Source: Nigrospora sphaerica (lineage: Eukaryota; Ascomycota; Sordariomycetes; Amphisphaeriales; Apiosporaceae). From it: DNA of 64,000 bases. The notes under the pieces are model-generated. The model was not told where the DNA came from and did not search any database. It was given only the letters and a program-made list of their open reading frames with translations. The position numbers and the translations under genes were made by a program. The stretch is taken from assembly GCA_018287875.1 (NCBI GenBank), contig JAGVVL010000002.1, forward strand, positions 3,844,001-3,908,000, read 5' to 3'. Below, one piece after another: positions 1 to 11,153 of the stretch. Positions within the stretch are counted from its first letter, which is position 1. Each line of letters begins with the position of its first letter.

Positions 1-2050
1 GATCTGGATCTGGCCAACGTGAACTACTCGGTCTTCGGACTGGGAGATAAGCACTACTGGCCACGGAAGCAGGACCGTGTGTACTACAACAAGCCTGCTA
101 AGGACCTCGACCGTGTTCTTGCCAACTTTGGCGGAAAGCGCCTGAGCGACGTCGGCCTGGGTGACGACCAGGATCCCGATGGCTACCAGACCGGCTATTC
201 GGAGTGGGAGCCCAAGATCTGGTCCGCCCTTGGTGTGGCCAACGTTGAGGGTCTGCCCGACGAGCCGCCGCCAATCACCAACGAGGACATCAAGATCGCA
301 TCGAACTTCTTGCGTGGTACTATTGTGGAAGGTCTCAACGACCCGAGTACTGGCGCCATCTCGGCGGCGGACCAGCAGCTGACCAAGTTCCACGGCACCT
401 ATATGCAGGACGACCGCGACGTTCGCGACGAGCGCAAGGCGCAGGGCTTGGAGCCCGCGTATTCGTTCATGATTCGTTGCCGCCTGCCGGGTGGTGTTTC
501 CACCCCCAAGCAGTGGGTGCAGATGGACGACATCAGCAACGAGCTTGGCAACGAGACCATGAAGCTTACCACAAGACAAACGTTCCAGTTCCACGGCGTT
601 GTCAAGGGCAAGCTCAAGCCGGCCATGCAGGCCATCAACCGGGCACTCATGACCACCATCGCCGCCTGCGGTGATGTCAACCGAAACGTCATGTGCAGCT
701 CGCTGCCGACACAGTCCCAGTACCACAAGCAGGTGTGGGCTTGCTCCAAGAAGATCAGCGACCACCTTCTGCCTGCCACGACGGCCTACCACGAGATCTG
801 GCTCACCGAGAACAACGAGAAGAAGCAGATTGCTGGCGACGCCATCCAGGACTTCGAGCCGCTGTACGGACCGACGTACCTGCCGCGGAAGTTCAAGATT
901 ACCATCGCTATCCCTCCCCACAATGACACCGACGTGTACGCCCACGACATTGGCCTGATTGCCATCAAGGGCGAAGACGGCAACCTGAGCGGCTTCAACG
1001 TCCTGGCGGGCGGTGGCATGGGTGCGACGCACAACAACAAGAAGACGTACCCGCAGACGGGCCGCATGTTCGGCTACGTCAAGGCCGAGGACGTGCACAT
1101 CGCTTGCGAGAAGATCATGCTGGTGCAGCGCGACCACGGTGACCGCAAGAACCGCAAGCACGCCCGTCTCAAGTACACGATCGACGACATGGGCGTCGAC
1201 GTCTTCAGAGGCAAGGTCGAGGCCATGTGGGGTGCCACCTTCGAGCCGGCCAAGCCCTTCCACTTCCAGAGCAACATCGACACGTTCGGGTGGCAGAAGG
1301 ACGAGACGGGCCTGAACCACTTCACCTTCTTCATCGAGAACGGCCGTATCGAGGACACGGCCGACTTCCAGATGAAGACGGGCCTCCGGGAGATTGCCAA
1401 GGTCCACAAGGGCGAGTTCCGCCTGACGGGCAACCAGCATCTGATCCTCTCCAATGTGGCCGACGAGGACATGCCGCAGCTGAAGGAGCTCATGAAGAAG
1501 TACAAGCTCGACAACCTCCAGTTCTCGGGTCTGCGTCTCAGCTCGTCGGCCTGCGTCGCGTTCCCGACGTGTGGCCTGGCCATGGCGGAAAGTGAGCGTT
1601 ACCTGCCCGTGCTCATCTCTAAGCTCGAGGACTGCCTGGAGGAGAACGGCCTCCGACAGGACTCCATCGTCATGCGCATGACGGGCTGTCCTAACGGCTG
1701 TGCCCGGCCGTGGCTCGCCGAGGTGGCCTTTGTGGGCAAGGCCTACGGCGCGTACAACATGTATCTGGGCGGTGGCTACCACGGCCAGCGTCTGAACAAG
1801 CTGTACCGGTCCAGCATCAAGGAGGACGAGATCCTGGCTATCATGAAGCCGCTCCTGAAGCAATGGGCCACGGAGCGCCAGGAGGGCGAGCACTTTGGCG
1901 ACTTCTGCATCCGCGCTGGTATCATCAAGGAGACCCGGGGCGGACAGGATTTCCACGACGATGTGAGTGAACCGATCCACGGCTGAAAGGCTGCGCGTGT
2001 ACTGACCAAACTTTTTCCAGGTTGCCGAAGAGGAGTCGGATGAGGAGTAA
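1..2050 (+). CDS. Sulfite reductase [NADPH] hemoprotein beta subunit, 5'-truncated by the window edge
   Basis: Reduces sulfite to sulfide with six electrons from the flavoprotein alpha subunit, in cytosolic sulfate assimilation towards cysteine and methionine. The frame is open from base 1, so the N-terminal part is missing. Exons are <1-1962 and 2021-2050, with a 58 nt GTGAGT...CAG intron. The last exon adds only nine residues and gives an acidic C-terminus. The visible part begins inside the flavodoxin-like domain (FGLGDKHYW), followed by the two siroheme/4Fe-4S repeats. The cluster ligands are all present: C-X5-C (ACVAFPTC, about nt 1549-1572) and C-X3-C (GCPNGC, about nt 1684-1701). The combination of flavodoxin-like and hemoprotein domains is the fungal MET5/ECM17 arrangement. 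The family assignment is secure; only the missing 5' end is unknown. Confidence 0.96.
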
Positions 2051-2549
2051 ACCAGACATGCCTGATGATGTACATTTGGCCCTGAATTGGAGGCCAGGTA
2101 AAGAAAAATGACATTCGCATTGAGGACAAGGCGTTGGGGGGGGGGGTTTGAAGCATATCGATTATACATTTCCATTAGCATGCATATTGCCGAACGCTCG
2201 CGTGTTTAAACGTGTTTGGATTTGAACGCGCCCATTTCTAGGCTGTCGCTCCTGGAACCTAGACTCTACCGTACATGCAGCGTCGAACTATCCTCCGTAA
2301 TTATTCGGGAGGCACGGCCTGACCACGCGTCAGTCCCGGCAGCATGGTCCGTATGAAGACGGTCCCGCGTACCAACCGGCAGACTCACGGCGTTGCCGAA
2401 GCAAGCAGTGCCGGGCTTCGGAGCATAGCCCCCCCCCCCTACTTCCTGGCCACGCTGCCCACGAAGCGCTCTTGCCGCCGACGACAACACCAGGTGGGCT
2501 GGTAGTAGGGTGATGGGCGATTTGCGCGGCCGGGCGGGAACGGCAACGA
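2051..2549. other. Intergenic region between two converging genes
   Basis: Holds the 3' flanks of sulfite reductase (+) and the GH16 gene (-). I see no gene. It contains a G11 run at 2136-2146 and a C-run at about 2429-2439, the likely sites of length polymorphism or assembly error. Confidence 0.7.
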
Positions 2550-3824
2550 CTATGACGGCGGACCGCAGATGAAGGGGAACGTGGTGCAGTCGGCCAGAAG
2601 GTCGGGAACCGAGGTCGTCTGAGGTACCACAACCGCAGAGGCCGGCGGCGGCGGCGGCGACGATGACAATGTGGTGGCCCCCACCGTGGTCGCGTTGGCG
2701 GTCGACACAGAGCTGACGACGGCGGCGCTGGCGCGCGTCGTCGTCGCCAGCGTCGTCGTCCGCGCCGGCGTTGTCCCGGCCGCAGAAAGCGCAGGCGCGC
2801 CGGCGCCCCTTGTCGATTCCGTGGCCTTTGCCGCGTCCACGCCCTCTGCCGGGTGCGCGACGACGCCTGCCGGGTGCGCGACATCGGCCGGGTGCGCGAC
2901 GTCTGCCGGGTGCGCGACGTCTGCCGGGTGCGCGGCGTCTACCGGGCCGGCGTCCCGCCGGGCGGCCTTCTTCCGCTCGATGGCGATGCTGCCCGAGGCG
3001 CCGCTGGTGCCGCGGTACGTGTACGCCACGGCGGGGTTGTAGCTGCGGATGACGACCTTCTCCACCGTCATGGTGAAGGGGCCGGCGGCGAAGTCGGTGC
3101 GGCCGCCGGCCCAGGCGACGGTCTCCCGGTTCGGGCTGTTACCGCCGGCCCAGAGGCCGAGCTTGACGCGCATGGGCGTCTGGGGGTAGTTGGCGCCGGC
3201 GAGGGCGTCCTCGCGGCGCAGGGTGCGCACGGGGGCGCCGTCCACGTACCACGTCGTGGCGGCCTCGGTCCAGTCGAGCGTGTAGTTGTGGACGGCGGCC
3301 TGGGCGCCGCCGCCGCCGACGGGCTTCGTGACGCCCCGGTCGTACGTCGTCGTGTTGCCCTTACCGAAGTAGTTGGTCTGCACGAAGCCGGGCGCGCCGC
3401 CCAGCCACTCCCAGTCCAACTCGTCGAGGTCGTCCGACTGGAGGACGACGGCGCTCACGAGGCCGACGCCGCGCGCCGCGCGCGCCAGCACCGTCACGGC
3501 GCCGAAGAAGAGGTAGAAGTTGGTCTGCATCGTCGGCGCTTCCCCCGCCTTCGCCACGGTGAAGGTGGCGCCCGCGGCCCCGTACCCCACGTGGCCGTAC
3601 GTGACGGCCCAGGCGCTGTCGGCCCCTTTGGTGAAGTCGGTTGTGTACCAGGCTTTATTGAGACCGGGGTCGGCTGGACATTTCTCTTGGGTACCGTCAG
3701 TTTCGAAGCCTGCAGGTGAGGTTTTCAACTCCGACTTACTGTGCAGGGGGTTGCAGTCGGTGAAGGTCTGCGCCAGCACACAAGCCGGAAGGACTGCGTT
3801 TACTGCGTGGTATACAGCCCGCAT
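2550..3824 (-). CDS. Secreted GH16 (CRH-like) cell-wall transglycosylase
   Basis: Predicted to act in the wall or periplasm on beta-glucan/chitin cross-links, like the CRH/Crf family. Proposed exons (minus) are 3740-3824 and 2550-3685, 406 aa. The 54 nt intron (3686-3739) has a GTAAGT donor but an unusual AAG acceptor. It is in frame with no stop, so an unspliced form would also be translatable; removing it restores a Crh-like start (CNPLHKKCPADPGL). A short signal peptide ends near VLA/QTF. The GH16 active-site motif DELDWEWLG is intact, with nucleophile and acid/base Glu. After the catalytic domain come 18-bp repeats coding ADVAHP and a Ser/Thr/Ala-rich linker. Many CRH proteins end in a hydrophobic GPI signal; this one ends FICGPPS with none visible, so it may be secreted or have a missing last exon. 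Confidence 0.88.
   Translation of the reverse strand: MRAVYHAVNAVLPACVLAQTFTDCNPLHSKSELKTSPAGFETDGTQEKCPADPGLNKAWYTTDFTKGADSAWAVTYGHVGYGAAGATFTVAKAGEAPTMQTNFYLFFGAVTVLARAARGVGLVSAVVLQSDDLDELDWEWLGGAPGFVQTNYFGKGNTTTYDRGVTKPVGGGGAQAAVHNYTLDWTEAATTWYVDGAPVRTLRREDALAGANYPQTPMRVKLGLWAGGNSPNRETVAWAGGRTDFAAGPFTMTVEKVVIRSYNPAVAYTYRGTSGASGSIAIERKKAARRDAGPVDAAHPADVAHPADVAHPADVAHPAGVVAHPAEGVDAAKATESTRGAGAPALSAAGTTPARTTTLATTTRASAAVVSSVSTANATTVGATTLSSSPPPPPASAVVVPQTTSVPDLLADCTTFPFICGPPS
2849..2948 (-). repeat. 18-bp in-frame tandem repeat inside the GH16 gene
   Basis: About five copies of an 18 bp unit with core gccgggtgcgcgac on the + strand. On the coding strand they encode ADVAHP-type hexapeptides in the linker after the catalytic domain. 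The last copies diverge slightly (AGVVAHPAEG). Confidence 0.85.
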
Positions 3825-6104
3825 CTTGGGCGCTGTAACCGTGCTTCAAGTCCAAAGAGCACTGTATACGTGCGATACAGCAACCCGGGGGAAAGGGGAG
3901 AGTGGTTAAGATGCAGCTCTCGATCCTCGACGGCTTTTGAAGCAGCAGCAGCCCCCATCGACAAGCCCGCCGCTGGACGGAAATGCGATCCCATATCCGC
4001 TACCCAGCGGCAAGGGCGGCTGGAGGATAAAAGACACGCGAGCTCGGGGCCGTGGAGGCGGCAGGCGAACCGTCATTCGCATTGACGAGGCCATGGGATT
4101 CACGGGAAGCCTCCCTCGTATCCAGGGGAAATGGGCAGGTCCGGAACGTCCAATGGGGAATGGTCTTGGCACCGCAATAGGGAAGGGAAAGTATAAAAAA
4201 AGCCAAGCCTCGGCCTAGTGACGCAGCTCCAGGAGCCGCCGCAGTCACGTCGGCCGCGCCGTCCGGATGGGCGTGGGTGCCCATCGTGCCGGACATGCTG
4301 TTGGCATGTCGTTGGAAGCCTCGAGAAGTCAAGCAAATACCCCCCGTCGTCACATACCATCCTCATGAAACCACGGCTGTGGTCTTATATGCCTCCCTTT
4401 CAGCCGCTCCGGCTGAAGAGGGTTCATTCGGGTCTCCTCGCCAAACATCTATCGAGCCTCCGGCATTCCCATGCGATTCGGAGAGGGGGGGAAGGCGGTA
4501 CCGCCCGCGGCGCTGTTAGGTTGCTTGAGCTCTGGAGCGCAAGGTTGTGGATGCCGTCGAGAGGTTTAGGTTTCTGAAATTAAGGGACTGATGCACAACC
4601 GACGCCCACACCCGCCCTCCCCCCGGCGCCACCGAGACCGAGACCGAGCAAAAGCGCCCCGGTTCTTACGGCCAACCTCTCCCGGGCTGCCAAATATCAA
4701 ATTACGGTAGGTAATTAGGCAAGTAGACCATCGCAGCCGCACGTGCGCGAGACATTGAGAAACGAGGAAGTAAAAGCGTCGGCAAGTCTTTCTGTTGGAG
4801 CCTTGGCGAGGAGCGCTTGGATATTTGGACTTGGGGTACCGTTATGCCGCCGGACGCACCGACCGCCAATTGCGGGCCCATCATCGGCTACGTCTTGATG
4901 AACGGATCGGATGCTTCGACGGAACGTAAGTCGGCTGTTTTTGTTCCCTGCGTGGAAAGGAAGGCGCGATGACGGCCCGTCTCCAATGATAAGACGACTT
5001 TGGGGCATATCACATCGGATGATGTGAGTATTCTCGAACACAACGTGCCTTGGTGGGGAGAGAGATAACTCGACAATACTCTCGCAGTCAATTGAGTCGT
5101 ACAGTATTAGAGGGTAAGGTTCCGTGCATTAGGTGAATGAATGGTCAAGTGTTTTTATGATCAGAGTAGGTAGGTTGAATAAGTACATACGTACCTAGGT
5201 AAATGCTCAGTGTGATATACTCGTTGTTGCTGACGATCGTCGTTACTGACGACCCATAGACGAAATAGAACATCAATTATATGGCACAGCGGTCCAACCA
5301 ATGACACCAGTCATAGAGACTCTCGCTCGAAATTCTACTATCCAGTCTGCTTAATATTAGCATTACTGCTGCCATATCCCTGCTCTGCTATTGACGGTTG
5401 ATGTAGTACTATCCCACATCCTGAGCGGTATCAGACATGTTATGATTACAAGCCGCCATTAAGGGCTGGTTTATTGCCAAGATGCCCAGGCATCCTATAT
5501 CTTCGCTTGAATTGATGATTGGTGGTATCTGGGTCCGATTTGGGGCTACATAGTAGTTTCTCTTCAGGGTAATATGGCGTGAAGATTACCGGCAGCCGGC
5601 AACGAGCAAAGAAGGATTCCGAGAAAGAGGAAACTCAACGAGATATTGAACGTCTTGCCTCAGCTGGGATGATTTCCCCTCACATTGATAGTCCAAGTTC
5701 TAGTTGCCAAGGGCTGCATGAGAACATTATCCCTTCCTGACATGCCAACTCGAGGACAAAAACGTTCGCGCCTGCTACGGCAAACGGGAAACGACAGGAT
5801 GTGGCAGGCACGCGCTCGACCAACTCCTTTGGGTAGGCACTCTCCTCTTGTTTGTAGGCAGCACTGCAACATGCGCCTACTTGTCGTCTTTCCCGTTTGT
5901 TGCCGTGGTCTTCCCGCCCACGGATCAAGAGTGTTCCTCCAACTCATCGTTCCTCTCCCATCCACTTCGACTTTCAGACCCCCCTTCGTCACCAAACCAC
6001 GAGGAACAGTCGCGTCTTCGCCCTCGGTACGCATCCGATAACTTCGGGAAAAAAAAGCCCCCAACCTTCACTTTGGAAAATTCTTGCATCGCGACGAGCT
6101 CATT
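3825..6104. other. 2.3 kb intergenic region
   Basis: No gene recognised; the longest frames show no family motifs. It contains the 5' flank of the GH16 gene (-) and of the Thr-rich protein gene (+). From about 5,100 to 5,560 the DNA is clearly richer in AT than its surroundings and contains GGTA/TACC-type motifs (for example 5166-5203). Confidence 0.6.
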
Positions 6105-6593
6105 ATGAAGATCCGCATTCCCGCCCTCGCCGCCCTGGCGGGCACCACCGCCGCCTCCACGACGACGACGGCGGCGGCTTCCGTCCACGGGACGACGACG
6201 GAGGCGACGGCGACGCTCACGCTCACGAAGACGACGACGGGCACCATCACGGTGCAGCTGGCGGCGGGCGCCACGGTAATCACCGGCGCCTGGGAGCAGG
6301 AGACGGTGGTGGTGGCGACGCACGGCGGCGCCGACGGCACCACGACGGTCACGTCGGCCCTCGTGCTGACCGTCACCGACGGCACGGCCACCCCCACCAC
6401 CACTAGCTCCTCCCCCGCCGACGACGACGACGAAAACGAAGACGCGTCGTTGTCGTCAACCGACGCACCCCCCGAGGCGGCCCCCACCCTGACGGCCGCT
6501 ACAGGCGCCAGCACGCTCACCGGCTCGCCCACGGCCACCACCGCCAACTCGGCCGGTGCCCGGCTGTCGCCCCTGAACATTAAGGTTTGGTAG
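6105..6593 (+). CDS. Thr/Ala-rich secreted protein, unknown function
   Basis: 162 aa from the first ATG; the frame runs back only to a TTG codon, so I chose 6105. Residues 1-18 (MKIRIPALAALAGTTAAS) look like a signal peptide. The rest is Thr/Ala/Val-rich low complexity (TTEATATLTLTKTTTG), then an acidic patch (DDDDENED) and a Ser/Thr/Pro-rich tail ending LNIKVW. The composition resembles heavily O-glycosylated fungal wall proteins. A GPI signal would be expected in that class, but the stop comes before any hydrophobic tail, so a 3' exon may be missed. A 314-codon frame lies antisense (6068-7012) and is probably a compositional shadow. No known domain is visible. Confidence 0.5.
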   Translation: MKIRIPALAALAGTTAASTTTTAAASVHGTTTEATATLTLTKTTTGTITVQLAAGATVITGAWEQETVVVATHGGADGTTTVTSALVLTVTDGTATPTTTSSSPADDDDENEDASLSSTDAPPEAAPTLTAATGASTLTGSPTATTANSAGARLSPLNIKVW

Positions 6594-7015
6594 CTGCTCT
6601 CTGGACGGAAATACGGCACCCCGCGGGGTTGAGCTGTTATGGGCTTCATGGTGTCACCACACTGGCCGCTGGTTGGGTTCAAAGGGGCATGTTGATCCGA
6701 GGGGGGAAGAGGAAGGGTGGATGGACTAGTGTGATAAAACACGAAGTACATCTGGCTCACGCCGTCGTAGCTTTGGAATTTCACTCGCGCAAGCTTTTCC
6801 ACGCCCGTACTGCCCCGTGCGAAGGGCTTGTCGGTCAGCGTATCGTACACGCGGATGGAGCCGGGCATGCTGAATGTACTATCAATGTTCAATATTTGCT
6901 TGCCTATTATGTGATCACAGCTCGTGATGATTACTGCCCTACCGTGGACCGACAGCGCGTGACGGCAGCGTCTTTCTGCCGTACTCGCCCCAGCCACAAC
7001 GTCCGCCTGCATTGC
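6594..7015. other. Short intergenic region
   Basis: 3' flanks of the Thr-rich gene (+) and the beta-adaptin gene (-). I see no gene or RNA in it. Confidence 0.6.
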
Positions 7016-9713
7016 CTACAACATTAACAAATCGCCGTTGCTGCCCCCGCCCTGGGCCGGCCGGAACACCTGCTGCGGCGCGTACTGGTTGACCACGTAA
7101 CCGGCCTCGTGGCCGCCGCCGCCAAAGGTTCCGTCGCCCCCGTCGTCGTGGATGCCCATGGCGGCCATCTGCTGGGACCCGATGCCGGCAAAGTAGGCGT
7201 CGGCGTCGTTGACGGCCTGCTCGAGGCCGCCCGCCGCCGGGCCCGGCGCGGCCAGACCGCCCTGGTTCGAGGTCCGGACCACGGCGGCCTGGCCGCCCAT
7301 GCCCAGCATGCTGAGGTTCTTCTGCGTGTCGAAGGCGGGCAGGTTGCTCGACGTCGGGAGGCGCTCCTTCTGCAGGGCCGGCGAGTCGGTCAGCCGCCGC
7401 GGGCGCGCCGAGCGGAATACGGTCTGCACGGGCTTCAGGTAGATGGTCGCCAGCGTTCCCACGTTGAGGCACATTTCCTCGAGCGTGGCCGGGTCGAGCT
7501 TCTCCGACTCGGCCGTGATGGCCGGCTTGTCGCCCATGACGACCTGCTTGGCCAGGCCCATGTCGGTCGACAGCAGGCGCCAGTACATGTAGGCGCGGTC
7601 GCGCAGATCCGGATTGTCCGTCTCCTCGGTCGCCCATTTCAGCACCTTGGGCACGAGGTCCTGCCCTTTGGTCGGGCGCTGGATGAAGAGCTTGACCGTC
7701 GCTGTCAAAAGCGCCAGCTGCACCTCGACGGGCTCCTCGGCGAAGGAGTACAGGAAGTCCTCCAACAACACGTCCGAGTTCTCGATGCGCGCCGCGTACT
7801 GGCCGATGACCCAGACCATGGCGGCTTTGGCTTCGGGCTCGTCGAGGCTGTCCAGGTTTTCGCAGAGGGTGCCGATGATGGACTCGTACTGGTTGGGGTA
7901 CTTGCGGAAAATGTTGCGGATCACGACGGTGGCCTCTTGGACAATGTAGGGCACCTTGGTGGCCACGAGCTCCAGCAGCAGGTTGATGCAGCGCCGGGCC
8001 GCCGGCTCGATTTTAATGGCCAGCTTGCCGATGGCGCGTACGGCCTTGCGCACGAAGTGCACGTCCACCTCGGTGGCGTACTCGCGCAACTCGGTCAGCA
8101 CTTCGTCGATATTCTTCTCGTTGGCCAGCATGAAGATGAGCTCCAGTTTGGTCACCTTGACGTAGATGGGGTCGTTGTATTTGCAGAAGAAGACGCGAAT
8201 GTCGTTCCGCAGGACTTCGGGCCGCCTCTGGAGGATGAGGAGGGCGTTCCGCAGCGCGAGGTATTGCACCTCGGGACCTTTGGCGAGGAGGGTCACCAGG
8301 GGCGGCGACAGCTTCCGGCACAGAGCCGAGATCTGCTTCTCGTCCGCGATGTAGTTCATGAGATAGAGGATAACCCGTATGCAGGTCAGGACCACTGCCG
8401 AGTTGGAGTGCGACAACCGAGGCGCAATCCGCTCCGCCAGCAGCGTGGCCTCGCCCGACTCCTGGGGGACATACGACATGAGCGCCTCGAGGATGTAGGT
8501 TTGACCCCACCTGTAACCGATTAGTTGGTGCCCGACGCCAAGGAAAAAGACCCGGCGGAAGCGAGATATAGAACTCACTCGGAGCAGTCCGGCAGGATCG
8601 CCACCATCTTCGAGGCGTTGCTGTAGTCGATGGTAAGTTTGATGGCGTCGCTTCTTTCCCAGATGTCCATAAGGCCGGCGAGCGCGCTCGCAACGACCGT
8701 CGGGTTGTCATCCCTCAGGAGGGAGTTCAGTCGCTCGATCAAGTCCGAGTGTTCCACCATGTTCTTATCGTGGTCGTAGAGCTTCGCCACGCAAAAGGCC
8801 GCCGTTTTTCGTACATAAGGGTCGCCGTCTCGAAGCATGCGCTTGACGAGGGGAACGGTGGCTTCCACGTATTCCCGAACGTGCACATACGACATTGTGC
8901 GCAGAGCCAGGGCTCTGACAAGGGGGTTGCTATCATCCAAGTCCTGCAGGGGCCATATGTGTCAGCCGGCTCGCCATCTACGGCCGGTGGTCGCTCTTAC
9001 TTGTTCCAGCACCGGGATCGCTTTTACCGCAATCTCGGGCCGCATGCGCGAGTAGTTGACGAGAAACAGGAAACACCTGGACGACGTGGGGTGTCAGCTT
9101 TCCCCCCTTTGCGCGGCGCAGTGTGGCCTTGTTCCTTCTCACATCTTCTTGATCTCGAGGTTTGGTATGTTCATGCAGGCGATAATGTCGGGAAACAGCT
9201 GGACCATCTCATTGTTGCTCATGGTCATGTTGGCGACAATCTTTTTGAGGGCGATCTTCTTCTGGGAGAAGTTCTTGTCCTTCTTGTTGCCCTGGTTCAG
9301 CTCGAGGCGCAGCTCGGCGACCTTGCCCTGCATAGTCATGGGTCGTAAGTCATAGTACGAGGGAGGCACATAAGCTAGAAACATCGCCATGGTGCGCAAT
9401 AGGGGCGGTGGCCTTTGTTCATGGTGGGAGGGATTGGGTCGCGAAGCTGAAGTGGCGGGGAAGGCAAAACGTGGTGAAGGTCTTGAGGCGACAGGCTACG
9501 ACCATGGGGTGAAGGGAAGGGAAGGGAAGGCAGGCCGGAAATCGCAACCAATAGCCCGAGGCAGCAAGATCCAGATCCAAGGCCCTACGGTGACCATGTG
9601 TGATCACGCGCCAATGGACTTTGGTCTTCATATATGTCTCGGAAAGGGGATATGAAAGAATGGCTTACTCGAGCGAAGAGCTTCGAGTCTCCTCCACCCT
9701 GGGAGCTCGACAT
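7016..9713 (-). CDS. Beta-adaptin of a clathrin-type AP complex, probably AP-2 beta (short fungal form)
   Basis: Large subunit of a heterotetrameric adaptor; AP-2 acts in endocytosis at the plasma membrane. Five exons (minus): 9669-9713, 9143-9327, 9001-9076, 8579-8943, 7016-8510, giving 721 aa; all junctions keep phase. The first exon codes only 15 residues ([15 protein letters not shown]) and follows a 341 nt intron, long for this window. It was found by searching upstream of the conserved [11 protein letters not shown]. The armadillo-like trunk is complete (for example [12 protein letters not shown] and [17 protein letters not shown]). After about residue 600 there is a Gly/Ala/Gln-rich tail and no appendage domain, ending NGDLLML. 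Filamentous-fungal AP-2 beta is described as lacking the appendage and clathrin box, which fits. AP-1 beta is the alternative. Confidence 0.9.
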
Positions 9714-11153
9714 GATGGCGGTGATACCCGGATTGGTTTACGACGGCAGCAAGCGCGATCCTTCGGCCTCGCGTGGTTTGTCGTCGTCGGCGCCTCGCTC
9801 AGCTTGGCTGGCTGGGTGGTCCGGCAGCTCGAACTCGCTTTCCCCTCCTCGACGCTCCAGAGGCGACGGCGCCGAGTCTCGAGACAAGACAGCGGTCGAC
9901 TACCAAGACTGCTGCCCCTCACGCCCAGCAGGGAAGTTGGCGCAGGGTAGCACGACTGGCTGTGTCGGGAATGGTGCCACGACCCAATGGCAAGGGATCA
10001 CGGATGGCGGCGGGATGCAACAGATGCGTCGTGGAGGGGTGCACGAGCAGGGTCACATGCGCGTCGTCGCGAGTCGCCGGTTGGTCAATCGCAAGGAGGA
10101 CGAGGGGATCGGAGGTGAGAGAGCAGGGAAAGGGATCCGGTCGCAGCTATTGTCGCGAGTCGGTGATGGTGTCGGTGTCGTGTCGACGTCGACGTCGGAG
10201 GGCCAGACGGGGCGAGGGTTTGGTTGAAGGATAGAAAGCAGCAAAATGTATGTAGTACACAGTACCAAGTTAGGTACCGCGTATGTATTCAATTCCGAAT
10301 AGAAGTGAAAGCTGCTGTACCGGAGGAACCAGGTAGTCAGGATGGGGTGTTGGATGCCACAGCCGGTCCGTATGTTCTCCACAAAGTCCGATCAGCGCGG
10401 GATGGCCCCCTGAATGCTGGATTCTACTAGTACGTGACGGCAGACCGTTTGAAGGGCGCCCCCTCCACCCCCGGCCGCTATGGGCCCTCCCTAAATGCGA
10501 ATACCCCTTTGCATGGTATAGTCATGTAGCAGCTGGAGCCTAAGAGCAATGTAGGTACATGCTGAGTACCTACTGCCTTATCGAATCTGTAGCGCGACAC
10601 TGTCGCATTCGCATCACTCTACGTCGGCGTTGGATGGGATCGGACAAGCAACTCTCACGCAGGACTCCAACGTACACTCCCTAATGACGCGAAGAAAGAA
10701 CCGCATACACGCAGCCTTTTACCCATTCCCGTCGTAGGACCCTTTTAGGTCCTGTTTCCCCCTCCTCGTGGACGCCAGAAGGAGTATCCCTCCAACGTTC
10801 CACTGCTCTCCGTGAGCTCGAGGGCGTGCTCAATCGTAGCTTCGGGAGCTCCATCGTAATAATCCTGCCCCACAACGAAAGCGGGCTGCATGGGCTCACG
10901 TTCTGCAGACGGCATCCCGCCTCTCCCCGGCGAGACAAGCACGCCTCCCTGCATATGGATTAGGTAATGTATGCGCCAAAACAGAATAGTCTCTGACCAC
11001 CGGGATAACTGAATATGGTGCTTACGAAGGCGATTGTGCTTCGTAGCAGGTACGCCGTCCATTCTTTTTTAGATCGCGCTCCCCAGCGGACACGGATCGT
11101 GAGCTTGTTCCCATTACTGCCCAGGACCACTACAGCTGCCTCTATAAGCAAAG
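9714..11153. other. 1.4 kb divergent promoter region
   Basis: Lies between the divergent beta-adaptin (-) and U2 B'' (+) genes. Open frames here (for example 9634-10227) overlap the adaptin first exon or lack motifs. GGTACC/GTAGGTA-type motifs recur near 10,250-10,570. I see no gene. Confidence 0.6.

Noticed and set aside
6068..7012. 314-codon frame on the minus strand as a real gene
   Set aside because: No domain or convincing start context; the opposite strand has a signal peptide. Kept only as an observation.
7109..8524. 471-codon plus-strand frame
   Set aside because: Exactly antisense to the beta-adaptin trunk; Gly/His/Leu-rich shadow.
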